64,000 nucleotides of DNA from Lunularia cruciata (Eukaryota; Streptophyta; Marchantiopsida; Lunulariales; Lunulariaceae). Below, piece by piece: positions 42,782-53,995 of the stretch. Position 1 is the stretch's first letter, and every line of letters starts with the position of its first letter. The notes under the pieces were generated by a model, which saw nothing but the letters and a program-made list of their open reading frames with translations, was not told the DNA's origin and made no database searches. A program made the position numbers and the translations under genes. Location: positions 7,569,001 through 7,633,000 of the forward strand of contig OX419756.1 of assembly GCA_948567375.1 (NCBI GenBank), in the 5' to 3' direction.

Positions 42782-44251
42782 TATTCTCCCGCCGCTAGTT
42801 GGTGACATCCTTGTCGCCAATGAAGCTTCAAATTCTTGGATGGTCATTTGTGCATTCTAGAGGTGAGAAAGAGGTTTCCAGGTGGCATCATGAAGGAGAT
42901 ACCCTTTCCAAAGGACCTTGTACTTGGTATGTTGGCAACGGCCTCATTGAATATGGTGACGTACGAGGATACAATCAACTTTGTACTCCTCATGATCATT
43001 GATAGGGACAAGAAGAGGGGGAGGTTGGACTCGAGAGGAAAAGGAAGAGTGGTTAGGAACAAAGGGTTTCAACTTGGAAACATGAAAGACAAGATGGATA
43101 CGCATGTGACAAGGCAAGGCAAGTCAATAAGCAACAGGAGAGACAATTTGGGTGATATCAAAGTGTCCTATCCAATTAGGAGCAAGTTTACAAACTTGGG
43201 TATCAATTGGGAGAGGGAGGTTACTAGAGGATAGCATGACTTTATCACCAACTTCAAAGGTGAGATCACAACGATGGTGGTCCACATATTGTTTTTAGGC
43301 GGTTTTGAGCTACAAGGAGGTGAGACTTGGCTTGTTGGAGAGATTGGGATATAGTGGTCAAGAATGTGGAAGTATAAGGAACCTGAGATGGAGGGGGAGC
43401 AAGAAGAGAATCTGGAACAAGCAGATCTTGGCCAAAATTAAGAAAGAAAGGAGAAAATCCGGTGCTTGCCTATTTGGAATTGTTGTAGGCAAAATCTATA
43501 ACTACAAGATATTCATCCCAATTGGTATAGTGGACATTGACAAAAGCATGCAACATATCCTCCAATGAACAATTTTCACGTTCGGTTTGTCCATCAATTT
43601 GAGGATGATAGGCCGTGGACAAAGCCAGCTTGGTGCTGAGTATCTGGAAGAGTGCATGCCAAAACTTCTCCATAAATCAAGGATCACGGTTGGAGATGAG
43701 TACACGTGGCATCCCATGATCCTTGAAGATATTGTTGAAGTAGATTTGCGCTAAGGTTGGAGCATCCACGGTTTCATAGGTTGGTGCCAAGTGGATTTGC
43801 TTACTAAGCTTATCCAAAAACACCACAATTGCGGTGTGTCCTTGTTTTGTCTTTGGCAAGGATGTGATGAGATCCAAGCCCACATGCTCCCAGTGAGCCG
43901 ATGGAACGGTGAGTGGTTGAAGGAGTCCACTCAGCTTCTGGTTGCTGGCCTTGTTACGTTGGCAACTCTCACACAATCGGACAAATTCTTGAACATCTCA
44001 TGTCATGTTGGGCCACCACCATTGACGTTAGAGGGTACTCAAGGTCTTGTCCACACCCATGTGACCCGCGATGGGTAAATCCTGGGCTTCTTGAAGGCGC
44101 ACAATTCAAAGATCACCTTTAGCTAGACCATAGATCCGGTCCTCATGGAATAAAGGGCCTTCCTTGATGGAGAAGGTGTTGTACTCCTTATTGCATGCCG
44201 TAAGGTGACCATGTACCATTTGGAAGAAGGGATCTTGGTGTAGAGTTGACT
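42782..44251 (-). pseudogene. int: A2 integrase and chromodomain
   Basis: The integrase core is open in two stretches. LDLITSLPKTKQGH carries the first Asp. In the second block LISNRDP replaces the expected Asp with Asn, followed by a TAG. HPQIDGQTERENCSLED carries the Glu. The chromodomain is at 42835-42993 (minus strand: HEEYKVDCILVRHHIQ ... YKVLWKGY). It therefore belongs to the chromovirus type but cannot be active. It is interrupted upstream by A3 at 44252. Confidence 0.82.
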
Positions 44252-44663
44252 TGTAACAATATAGAGTTTAGCAATGAAGTAAGTCGGGCTTACAAAGTAG
44301 CACATAAGACAAATTAGCCTAGAATATTCCAAAAGTATCTAGGAAGCTTCTTGGGAAGCTTTTCGGCTAACTTAGCTTGCACTTCAAGTAAGTAGCTTCT
44401 AGAAGGAAGCTTATGGAAGCTTCCAACTAGCTTAGCTTGCATGCCAAGTAGGTGGCTTCTTGAGAAGCTTCCTAGTTAACTTGGCTTGCACTCTAAGAAA
44501 GTGGCTTGAGGAAGCTTCTTGAGAAGCTTCTCAAGGGCCTTGTATGCTACCTATAAATACCAAAGCCAAAGCTCATGCTAGGCATTTGGAGTTTTCCCTC
44601 ATTCAAGTGTCCCAATGTGAGTTTCCATTCTCCTATTTCTCTCCTTGGATTTGGTCTTTTACA
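44252..44663 (+). repeat. A3 5' LTR
   Basis: TGTAACAATATAGAG to TTTTACA. A TATA-type box TATAAATA lies at 44552-44559, about 105 bp before the end. U3 consists of AAGCTTC- and TAGCTTGCA-rich degenerate repeats. Confidence 0.9.
44552..44559 (+). promoter_or_regulatory. TATA box of A3 LTR
   Basis: TATAAATA within TGCTACCTATAAATACCAAA, conserved in the A LTRs. It is well placed for the U3/R promoter. Confidence 0.5.
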
Positions 44664-44664
44664 T

Positions 44665-44676
44665 TGGTATCAGAGC
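44665..44676 (+). promoter_or_regulatory. A3 primer binding site (tRNA-iMet)
   Basis: TGGTATCAGAGC, the standard plant initiator tRNA-Met primer site, one base after the LTR. Confidence 0.85.
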
Positions 44677-44934
44677 AGAAAGGGGATGGATGGAATTTAT
44701 GGATCACCAAATCCACTTCCACCAAACCATTGAGATTTTTGAGTCCAAATACTACCCAAGCATTGTTTCACACAATTCATCACCTCGCACTCTGGAAAAG
44801 ATTTTCTACATATGATCACCATATCTGAGGAACCCTTGGTGCTTCCGATTGTTACTTATGGAGAATGGTGGACGTGCTGTTTTTATGTGTCAATAAATTA
44901 GATAGATTTAGAGTGGTGTGATAGAGGAGCAACC

Positions 44935-45850
44935 ATGGCGGCAATACCTGATGTTATCCTTGCTATGCAACAATAAATCGAGCACCTTACTCAATTGTTG
45001 GATGAACAAAATCTTTGATGACAAGAGTAGGTGGAGAGAGTACCAATTCAAGAAGGAGAAGATCAGATCAGATTCCCTAAACCCAAGGTATTTGAAGGTA
45101 AGAATCTTCCCGGTGCAGTGGAGAATTTTGTATTTGATTGTGAATGTTATTTTGAAGCCACCAATCTACAAGATGAGCGAAAATAGATTCTCTTGGGTTC
45201 TAGCCAATTGGATAGAGTAGCAAAGCTATGGTGGAGATTCACAGTGGGGCAAGCAAAACGACAAATAGTTGCACCAATCTTGACATGGGCAGAATTCAAG
45301 AGTGCAATAATTAGTGGTTCTAAGCTATAAATGCCACATGAGCTGCACGGGATAAGTTGGCAGAGTTGTAACAGACGGGCTATAAGAAGTTACATCATGT
45401 AGTTCCAAAACACCATCATGCAAATTCCACATATATTAGAAGGTGAAGCTCTGGATCAATTCATGAGGGGCTTGAAGGCGAGAACCAAATTAGAGGTAAC
45501 CATGCAAGAGCCACAACACTTGGAGAAAGCCATGCGATTGGCCAAACGTTTTGATTCCTTGGTGGCAACAACTTGGTCTTGACCTCGACCTCCACAAAGC
45601 CTACCAATACACTACACACAAGTGGAGGAGCCAGCACCAATGGAGATTGATGCAATTCAACAAAGACCACTTGGCACGGTAGATAGGGAGAAACTGCGAC
45701 AAAATGGTGGTTGTTTTTAGTGTCACCAGTTGGGGCATCGCATTGTTGAATGTCCACTCAAGAATAGATGACCTCAACAAGTTGCCCAAATGGAGGTTGT
45801 GGAGCCAAATGATCAGGGAAATGAGGAATCCCAATAGGAGAATTTGAGCT
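44935..45850 (+). pseudogene. gag: A3 gag
   Basis: ATG at 44935 (MAAIPDVILAMQQ), but a TAA follows the second Gln. The Gag core around 45090-45240 retains NFVFDCECYFEATNLQDE-like residues. The zinc knuckle at about 45708-45755 has a stop in place of one residue (CF, stop, CHQLGHRIVEC). It is non-functional. Confidence 0.78.
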
Positions 45851-45899
45851 GCCTACTGGGAGCTTGATTAGTTCCAATGAGATTGAAGGCTTGACCTAT

Positions 45900-46628
45900 G
45901 CAAGTTTGCTTCACTTGCAAGGTATGATATCTACTTGGGGTTATAGGACAATTTTTGATTTTGGAAGTTCAGAGAATTGCATGTCTATGCAAGTAGCAAA
46001 GGAATTAGGTATTCCTATCAAGCCAGTGATTTGAAGTAGTTTGATGATGACGGATGGTAGAAAGGGTTCTGTATTCCGCACCTTGCATCCTGTTATCTTC
46101 AAGATTATGAAGGAGTATTTGGAGTCTATGAGGTTTGTAGTGGCACCTCTACACTATGATATCATTTTGGGTCTACCTTGGCTTGAAAGTCATAAGGTTC
46201 AATTTGATTGGACCCGACGCCAAATTCAAGTACAACACCAAGGTAGGAATTTCCAATTAGGTTGTTTGGCACCTTTGAGTAAGACACCTAAGAATAGTCA
46301 ATCCCAAGATGGGAAGTTTGTTGAGAAGGTAGCCATAGAGCAAACCTTGAAGGAAGTGGAGTCCCAAGATGGGAAGTTTGCCAAGAAGGCAACCATGGAG
46401 CAAGCTTGGAAGAGAGATGAGTCCCTAGAAGGGAAGTTTGTTAGTAAAGCAGCCATAGAGCAAGCTTTAGAGGAAGATAAGTCCATATTTACGGTGTGGA
46501 TCAAGCCGATTGCACAAGACCAATTTGTGGAAGACCGAGAGCCTCATCAAGTAATGGTTGATTGGATAGTTAAGGAGTTTGTGGACGTTTTTCCGAATGA
46601 TCTGCCAAAGGGATTACCCTCCAATTGA
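45900..46628 (+). pseudogene. pro: A3 protease and repeat-bearing linker
   Basis: The protease active-site segment reads TIFDFGSSENCMSM, with Phe in place of the Ser kept in A2 (VDSGSS), and a stop follows shortly after. A 195-codon open stretch, 46041-46628, covers the protease C-terminal part (LHYDIILGLPWLESHKVQFD). A linker with three tandem 20-residue units follows at 46302-46481 (SQDGKFVEKVAIEQTLKEVE and variants). It ends near [13 protein letters not shown] just before RT. Confidence 0.82.
46302..46481 (+). repeat. 60-bp coding tandem repeat, three units, in A3
   Basis: Exact 60-bp period: units start at 46302, 46362 and 46422. Each encodes a 20-residue unit of the type S-Q-D-G-K-F-x-x-K-x-x-x-E-Q-A. 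A2 has three units at about 51395-51585, and A1 and A4 have one. Confidence 0.88.
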
Positions 46629-47935
46629 GGTATGCCCTTCAAGATCAAGTTATTGCCAAGGAACTCCAGTGAGTAGACCAATCTATCGGCTCTCACCAAA
46701 GGAGTTGGAGGAGTTGCGAACAACACTTACAGAGTTGTTGGAGAAGGACTTCATACAACATAGTACCTCTCCTTGGGGAGCCCCGGTACTATTTGTTCCA
46801 AAGAAGGATGGAGGACTTCATTTCTGTGTTGATTATCATGGGCTCAATAAGCAAACTATGAAGAATGCATATCTCTTGCCTCGGATTGATAACTTGCTTG
46901 ATCAACTAAGTGGAGCATGTGACTTTTCCAAGTTGGATCTTTGCAGCGGCTATTGGCAAATTCCAATTGATAGAGAGGATGTGCAAAAGACTGCCTTTCG
47001 CACAAGGTATGGGCATTTTGAGTGGAGAGTTTTACCTTTTGGACTCACTAATGCTCTAGTAGTCTTCATGGATCAGATGCATCGGGTGTTGGATGGAATA
47101 TTGGATTGGTCAATGGTGGTGTTCTTGGTTGATATCTTAATCTATAGCAAGAGAGAGGCAGAATATGTGAATCATGTGCGAGAAGTCCTAAGACGACTAC
47201 GATAATGGAAATTTTATTGCAAGAAGTCAAAGTGGGTCTTTTGGTAGAAGGAGGTTACCTTCTTGGGTCATAAGATCTCCTTAGAGGGGATCAAGATGGA
47301 AGAAGAGAAGATCAAGGCCATTATTGATTGGCCTACCCCGAAGGATGCTATGGGCATTCAATAGATTGGCCAATTTTTACCGACGATTCATCCACTATTA
47401 TGCTCATGTGGCTACACCATTGACTGACCTCTTGGGAAAGAACTTGAGCTTCTAGTGGAACACCAAGCATGAAGAAGCATACCAGAAGTTGAAACATATG
47501 GTGTCTTCAAGACCCATTCTTCAACCATATGATCCTCAACTACCTTGTGTGGTTGATTTTCATGCTTCTAACTTTGCAATTGGAGTTGTGTTGCAATATG
47601 AATTCCCAGATGGACTACATCCTATTGCCTTTGTGTCTTGCCAACTAAATACAGCTGAAAGAAATTACTCTACTTGAGATCAAGAACAACTTGCAATGTT
47701 ATATGTCACCAAGGTATGGAGACATTATCTCTTGCGGAAACAAGTGATCATGCAAATAAATCACAAGCCATTGTTGCAGACCTTACACCTAGAGCACATG
47801 AAGAGTTGACATCATCAATGGGAAGAGCAACTCCAATTGTTTGACATCAAACTTGAGTACAAACCAGGTTGGTTCCATGTCATCCTTGATGCTCTATCAC
47901 AATGACCTAATTTGAAGTCTCTTCTTCTCATCGCG
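46579..47935 (+). pseudogene. pol: A3 reverse transcriptase and RNase H
   Basis: RT is open at 46579-47205: [55 protein letters not shown] and [17 protein letters not shown]. The catalytic block is [12 protein letters not shown], in which the first of the two Asp residues is Val (A2 has FLDD), so polymerase activity is lost. Downstream are stops (47206, about 47250 and 47364). RNase H remains in fragments (47489-47677, ending CQLNTAERNYST). Confidence 0.84.
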
Positions 47936-49452
47936 GCAGCAATTATGACGGTGTCAATTGACTCCAAGATCCATTACAAGTTTTGGTTAGCTCTACAATA
48001 AGATCCCTTCTTGCAAATGGTACATGGTCATCTAACAACAGGTGACAAGGAGTACAACACCTTCTCCTTCAAGGAAGGCCTTCTATTCCATGCAGACCGG
48101 ATCTATGTTCCAGCCAAAGGTGATCTTTGACTTGTGCGCCTTCAAGAAGCCCATGATTTACCCATCTCGGGTCACATGGGTGTAGACAAGACCTTGGGTA
48201 CCCTCCAACATCAATGGTGGTAGCCCAACATGACACAAGATGTTTGAGAATTTATCCGATTGTATGAGAGCTGCCAACATAACAAGGCCAGCAACCAAAA
48301 GCTGAGTGGACTCCTTCAACTGCTTGCCATTCCATCAGCTCATTGAGAGCATGTGAGCTTGGATCTCATCACATCCTTGCCAAAGACAAAACACGGACAC
48401 ACCGCCATCATGGTGTTTGTGGATACGCTTAGTAAGCAAATCCACTTGGCACCAACCTGTGATACCATGGATGCTCCAACCTTAGCACAAATCAACTTTG
48501 ACAATATCTTCAAGCATCATGGAATGCCACGCGTACTCATCTCTGATTGTGATCCTCTATTTATCAGGAAGTTTTGGCAAGCACTCTTTCAAATACTCGG
48601 CACTAAGCTTGCTTTGTCCATGGCCTATCATCCTCAAACTGATGGACAAATCGAACGTGAAAATCGTACATTGGAGGATATATTGCGTACCTTTGTCAAT
48701 GTCCACCATACCAATTGAGATGAATATCTTGCCACTACAGAATTTGCCTACAAAAATTCCAAATAGGCAAGCACCAGATTCTCTCCTTTCTTTCTCAATT
48801 TTGGCCAAGATCTGCTTGTTCCAGATTCTCTTCTTGCTCCTCTTCCATCTAAAGTTCCTCATACTTCCACATTCTTGACCACCATATCCCAATCTCTCCA
48901 ACAAGCCAAGTCTCACCTCCTTGTTGCTCAAAATTGCAAAAAACAATAGGTGGACCACCATTGTTGTGATCTCACCTTTGAAGTTGGTGATAAAGTCATG
49001 CTATCCTCTAGTAACCTCCCTCTCCCACTTGATACCCAAGTTTGTAAACTTGCCTCTAATTGGAATGGACCCTTTGATATTACCCAAATTGTCTCTCTTG
49101 TTGCTTATTGACTTGCCTTGCCTTGTCTCATGCGTATCTATCCTATCTTTCATATTTCCAGTTGAAACCCTTTGTTTCTAAACACTCTTCCTTTTCCTCT
49201 TGAGTCCAACCTCCCCTTCTTCCTATCCCTATCAATGATCATGAGGAGTACAAAGTTGATTGTATACTTGCACGTCGCCATATTCAACAAGGCCGTCGCC
49301 AACATATGGAGTACAAGGTCCTTTGAAAAGGGTATCCCCTTCATGATGCCACATGGGAACCTCTTTCTCACCTCCAGAATGCATAGATGGCCATCCAAGA
49401 ATTTGAAGCTTCATTGGCAACAATGACATCACCAACTAGTGGCGGGGGAATA
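47936..49452 (+). pseudogene. int: A3 integrase and chromodomain
   Basis: The catalytic core is open at 48353-48718 with LDLITSLPKTKHGH (Asp), ISDCDPLF (Asp) and HPQTDGQIERENRTLED (Glu), so the triad is intact. The zinc region upstream is broken by stops near 48130 and 48220. A chromodomain is encoded at 49240-49395 (HEEYKVDCILARRHIQ, a stop in place of Trp in YKVL-KGYP, then DATWEPLSHLQNA), ending in TSPTSGGG just before the polypurine tract. The domain order is diagnostic of a chromovirus. Confidence 0.84.
49440..49452 (+). promoter_or_regulatory. A3 polypurine tract
   Basis: TGGCGGGGGAATA immediately before the 3' LTR. It overlaps the last codons of the chromodomain frame. Confidence 0.65.
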
Positions 49453-49880
49453 TGTAACAATATGGGGTTTAGCGACAAAGTTAGTCGGGCTTACAAAGTA
49501 GCACATAAGACAAAGTAGCCTAGAATATTCCAAAAGTATTTAGGAAGCTTCTTGGGAAGCTTTCTCGACTAACTTAGCTTGCACCTCAAGTAAGTAGCTT
49601 CTAGAAGGAAGCTTTTGGAAGCTTCCAACTAGCTTAGCTTGCACGCCAAGTAGGCGGCTTCTAGAAGGAAGCTTCTTGAGAAGCTTCCTAGTTAACTTAG
49701 CTTGCACTCTAAGAAAGTGGCTTGAGGAAGCTTCTTGAGAAGCTTCTCAAGGGCCTTGTATGCTACCTATAGATTCCAAAGCCAAAGCTCATGCTAGGCA
49801 TTCAAAGTTTTCCCTCATTCACGTGTCCCAATTTGAGTTTCCCATTCTCCTATTTCTCTCCTCAGATTTGGTCTTTTACA
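49453..49880 (+). repeat. A3 3' LTR
   Basis: 428 bp, TGTAACAATATGGGG to TTTTACA. It is slightly longer than the 5' LTR because of one more AAGCTT-type block. Confidence 0.9.
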
Positions 49881-51275
49881 TGATTGAAACTTATTTTGGA
49901 CCTTGGAGTCAACTGACACCGTTGAAATTGTTGTTGTGATGAGAGGAAGAGACTTCAAATCAGGTCATTGTGATAAAGCATCAAGGACATAGAACCGACC
50001 TGGTTTGTACTCAAGTTTGATGTCATACAGTTGGAGTTGTTCCTCCCATCGATGATGTTGACTCTTCATGTGTTCCAAGTGTAAGGTCTGCAACAATGGT
50101 TTGTGATCAGCTCGCATGATCACTTGTTTCCCCAAGAGGTAATGCCACCATACCTTGGTGGCGTACACCATTGCAAGTTGTTCTTGATCTCAAGCAAAGT
50201 AGTTTTGTTTAGTGTTATTGAGTTGGCAAGACACAAAGGCAATGGGATGGAGTCCATTTGGGAATTCTTGTTGCAACACGGCTCCAATTGCAAAGTTAGA
50301 AGCATCAAAATCAACCACACAAGGTAGTTGAGGATCATATGGTTGAAGAATGGGTCTTGAAGACACCATATGCTTTAACTTCAGGAATGCTTCTTCATGC
50401 TTGGTGGTCCACTAGAAGCTCAAGTTCTTTCCCAAGAGGTCAATCAATGGTGCAGCCACATGAGCATAATAATAGATGAATAGTGGGTAAAAATTGGCCA
50501 ATCCACTGAATGCCCATACTTTTGTAACATCCTTTGGGGTAGGCCAATCAATAATGCCCTTGATATTCTCTTTGTCCATCTTGATCCCCTCTGATGAGAT
50601 CTTATGACCCAAGAAGGTAACCTCCTTTTGCCAAAAGGCCCATTTTTACTTCTTGCAATAAAATTTCCATTGTCGTAGTCGTCTTAGGACTTCTCGCACA
50701 TGATTCACGTGTTCTGCCTCTCTCTTGCTATAGATTAAGATATCATCCAAGAACACCACCATTGACTGATCCAATATTCCATCCAACACCCGATGCATCT
50801 GATCCATGAAGACTACTGGAGCATTAGTGAGTCCAAAAGGTAAAACTCTCCACTCAAAATGCCCATACCTTGTGCAAAAGGCAGTCTTTTGCACATCCTC
50901 TCTATCAATCGGAATTTGCCAATAGCTGTTGCAAAGATCCAACTTGGAAAAGTAACGTGCTCCACTTAGTTGATCAAGCAAGTCATTGATCCGAGGCAAG
51001 GGATATGCATTCTTCATAGTTTGCTTATTGAGCCCATGATAATCAACACAAAAATGAAGTCCTCCATCCTTCTTTGGAACAAATAGTACCGATGCTCCTC
51101 AAGGAGAGGTACTATGTCATATGAAGTCCTTCTCCAACAACTCTGTAAGTGTTGTTTGCAACTCCTCCAACTCCTTTGGTGAGAGCCGATAGATCAGTCT
51201 ACTCATTGGAGTACTCCCTAGTAGTAACTTGATCTTGAAGGGCATACCTCAATTGGAGGGTAATCCCTTTGGCAG
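49881..51275 (-). pseudogene. pol: A2 reverse transcriptase and RNase H
   Basis: RT is open at 51017-50646: [32 protein letters not shown] and the intact catalytic VVFLDDILIYSK. The thumb region is at about 50412-50612 (LGHKISSEGIKM is decayed at its border). RNase H is at about 49965-50400 (VYATKVWWHYLLGKQVIM, ending YVLDALSQ) and stops at the A3 insertion. Several stops remain, for example near 51100. Confidence 0.82.
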
Positions 51276-51990
51276 ATCATCCGGAAAAACATCCACAAAC
51301 TCCTTAACTATCCAATCAACCATTACTTGATGAGGCTCTTGGTCTCCACAAATTGGTCTTGTGCAATCAGCTTGATCCACACCACAAATACAGACTTATC
51401 TTCCTCTAAAGCTTGCTCTATGGCTGCTTTACTAACAAACTTCCCTTCTAGGGACTCATCTCTCTTCCAAGCTTGCTCCATGGTTACCTTCTTGGCAAAC
51501 TTCCCATCTTGGGACTCCACTTCCTTCAAGGTTTGCTCTACGGCTACCTTCTAGACAGACTTCCGATCTTGGGACTGACTTTTCTTAGGTGTCTTACTCA
51601 AAGGTGCCAAACAACCTAATTGGAAATTCCTACCTTGGTGTTGTACTTGAATTTGGCGTCGGGTTCAATCAAATTGAACCTTATGACGTTCAAGCCAAGG
51701 TAGACCTAGAATGATATCATAGTGTAGAGGTGCCACTACAAACCTCATACACTCCAAATACTCCTTCCTAATCTTGAAGGTAACAGGATGCAAGGTGCGG
51801 AATACAGAACCCTTTCTACCATCCGCCATCATCAAACTACTTCAAATCACTGGCTTGATAGGAATACCTAATTCCTTTGCTACTTGCATAGACATGCAAT
51901 TCTTTGAACTTCCAGAATCAACCAAAATCTTACAACCCCGATTAGATATCATACCTTGCAAGTGAAGCAAACTTGCATAGGTTGAACCTT
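51276..51990 (-). pseudogene. pro: A2 protease and repeat-bearing linker
   Basis: The active site ILVDSGSSKNCMSM keeps Asp-Ser-Gly (about 51895-51940, minus strand). The C-terminal part matches A3 (LHYDIILGLPWLE). Three linker units of 20 residues lie at about 51395-51585. Stops interrupt near 51845 and in the first linker unit. Confidence 0.8.
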
Positions 51991-52944
51991 CAATCCTATT
52001 GGATATTATCAAGCTCCCAATAGGTGGCTCGAAATCTCCTACTAGGATTCCTCATTTCCCTGATCATTCTGCTCCATGACCTCCACTTGGGCAACTTGTT
52101 GAGGTCGTCCATTCTTGAGTGGACATTCAATAATGCGATGCTCCAATTGGCAACAATAAAAACAACCACCATTTTGTCACAATTTCTCTCTATCTGCTAT
52201 GCCAAGTGGTCTTAGTTGAATGGCATTAATCTCCATGGGTGCTGGCTCCTCCACTTGTGTGTATTGTATTGGTAGGCTTTGTGGAGGTCGAGGTCAAGAC
52301 CAAGTTGTTGCCATCCAAGAATCAAAATGTTCGGCCAACCGCATGGCTTCCTCCAAGTGTTGTGGCTTTTGCATGGTTATTTCTAATTTGGTTCTCGCCT
52401 TCAAGCCCCTCACAAATCAATCCAAAGCTTCACCTTCCAATATATCTAGAATTTGCATGATGGTGTTTTGGAACTACATGATGTAACTTCTTACTAAGCC
52501 AATCTATTTCAACTCTGCCAACTTATCCCGTATAGCTCGTGTGGCATTTATAGCTTGGAACCGACTAATTATTGCGCTCTTGAATTCTACCCATTTCAAG
52601 ATTGGTGCAACAATTTGTTGTTCAGCTCGCTCCACTAGGAATCTCCACCATAGCTTTGCTACTCCATCCAATTGACTAGAAGCCAAGAGAATTTGTTTTT
52701 GCTCATCTTGTAGATTGGTAGCTTCAAAATAACATTCAAAATCAAACACAAAATTCTCCACCGCACCCGGAAGATTCTTGCTTTCAAATACCTTGGGTTT
52801 AGGGAATTTGATCCGATCTTCTCCTTCTTGAATTGGTACTCTCTCCACCTACTCTTATTGTCAAAGATCTCATTCATCCAACTATCGAGTAAGGTGCTTG
52901 ATTTATTGTTGCATAGCAAGGATAACATCAGGTATTGCTACCAT
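51991..52944 (-). pseudogene. gag: A2 gag
   Basis: The start ATG is at 52944 (minus strand), with early stops. The Gag core is open at 52848-52504 (KNLPGAVENFVFDFECYFEA ... WWRFLVERAEQQIVA). The knuckle at about 52155-52185 reads CFYCCQLEHRIIEC, in which the second Cys is duplicated and the Gly before His is Glu. It provides the reference for decayed Gags of A1, A3 and A4. Confidence 0.78.
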
Positions 52945-53201
52945 GGTTGCTACTCTATCACACCACTCCCAATCTATCTAATTTATTAACACATAGAAAC
53001 AACACATCCACTGTTCTCCATAATTTACAATCTGAAGCACCAAGGGTTCCTTAGATATAGTGATCATATGCATAAAATCTTGTCCAAAGTGCAAGGTGAT
53101 GAATTGTGTGAAATGATGCTTGGTAGTATTTGGATGCAAAAATCCCAATGGTTTGGTGGAAGTAGATTTGGTGGTCCATAAATTCCATCCATCCCATTCC
53201 T

Positions 53202-53213
53202 GCTCTGATACCA
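53202..53213 (-). promoter_or_regulatory. A2 primer binding site (tRNA-iMet)
   Basis: The minus strand reads TGGTATCAGAGC, identical to the A3 site. Confidence 0.85.
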
Positions 53214-53214
53214 A

Positions 53215-53546
53215 TGTGAGAGACCAAATCCAAAGAGAGAAATAGGAGAATGGAAACTCACAATGGGACACTTGAATGAGAGAAAACTCCAAATGCCTAG
53301 CATGAGCTTTGGCTTTGGTATTGATAGGTAACATACAAGGCACTTGAGAAGCTTCTCAAGAAGCTTCCTTCTAGAAGCTGCCTACTTGGGGTGCAAGCTA
53401 AGCTAGTTGGAAGCTTCTAGAAGCTTCCTTAAGCTTCCTTCTAGAAGCTACTTACTTGAGGTCAAGCTAAGCTAGTCGAGAAGCTTCCCGAGAAGCTTCC
53501 TAGATACTTTTGGAATATTCTAGGCTAATTTGTCTTATGTGCTACT
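53215..53546 (-). repeat. A2 5' LTR, incomplete
   Basis: The reverse complement of the A LTR from its end back to AAGTAGCACATAAGAC. The first roughly 40 bases of the LTR are missing because B3 starts at 53547 and the other side of the insertion was later deleted. Confidence 0.85.
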
Positions 53547-53995
53547 TGTCACATTATTTGTAGTGCCGCGTCTAGATGCTCGGACATTGGAGTTCTAGTG
53601 ATAGTAGTTAGAGTTATTCTAGCAGTTTCTTAGAGACTACTTTCCGATGGTTAGATTTTGTATTCGGGGTACTGACTTCACGATGGGGCCCACCGTCATT
53701 TTGCACCGTTTGCACCGTTGAGTGTGCCATCAGCGGGACCGTAAGGGTTTTAGAGCTAGCTTGAGTCCAGGGAGTATAGTTTTGAAGTGAGCTCCAAAGA
53801 GCTCACTTCTTTGATGTTCAGCCTTCGAGTTCTTGGCTATGGTGGACAAAGGCCGGCAAGCGTCACCTGGATTCTCTATGCTTGAGTGGGTGTGGCTTGA
53901 CTGTAATCAATGCCTAGTTGTTGGCAATTTATAGAGTGACAGATCAAGTATTGATCTGAGTTGAGTTGAGTTGAGAGTGGTAAGCAATCTGATTA
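53547..53995 (+). repeat. B3 5' terminal repeat (core only)
   Basis: 449 bp, TGTCACATTATTTGTAGTG to AATCTGATTA. It is inserted into the A2 LTR after GTGCTACT. Confidence 0.85.

Larger units (their letters stand above)
44252..49880 (+). mobile_element. A3: chromovirus nested in A2, opposite strand
   Basis: A 5.63-kb complete family A element. LTRs are at 44252-44663 and 49453-49880, with a perfect 12-base tRNA-iMet primer site, gag, protease, RT, RNase H, integrase, chromodomain and polypurine tract. It lies head-on inside the pol region of A2, with TGACT/TGATT as the 5-bp target duplication. The protease active site is changed to DFG and the RT catalytic pair to FLVD, so it is inactive. The integrase catalytic triad is still encoded. 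Confidence 0.9.
42356..53546 (-). mobile_element. A2: minus-strand chromovirus, interrupted by A3 and truncated by B3
   Basis: Minus-strand family A copy. Its 3' LTR is at 42356-42781. The chromodomain and integrase are at 42782-44251, and A3 is inserted at 44252-49880. The rest of pol and gag runs to 52944, the primer site is at 53202-53213, and the incomplete 5' LTR (53215-53546) is cut by B3. The A3 insertion has flanking TGACT (44247-44251) and TGATT (49881-49885). It keeps the protease active site and the RT Asp pair, but the integrase is damaged. Confidence 0.88.

Noticed and set aside
44665-44676. tRNA gene suggested by the iMet-like sequence
   Set aside because: Only 12 bases match the tRNA 3' end. 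It lies next to an LTR and is the primer site. No cloverleaf or full tRNA gene was found in the window.
46302-46481. 60-bp repeats as a CRISPR-like or regulatory array
   Set aside because: The units are contiguous without spacers, stay in frame and encode a repeated 20-residue peptide within a retroelement polyprotein.
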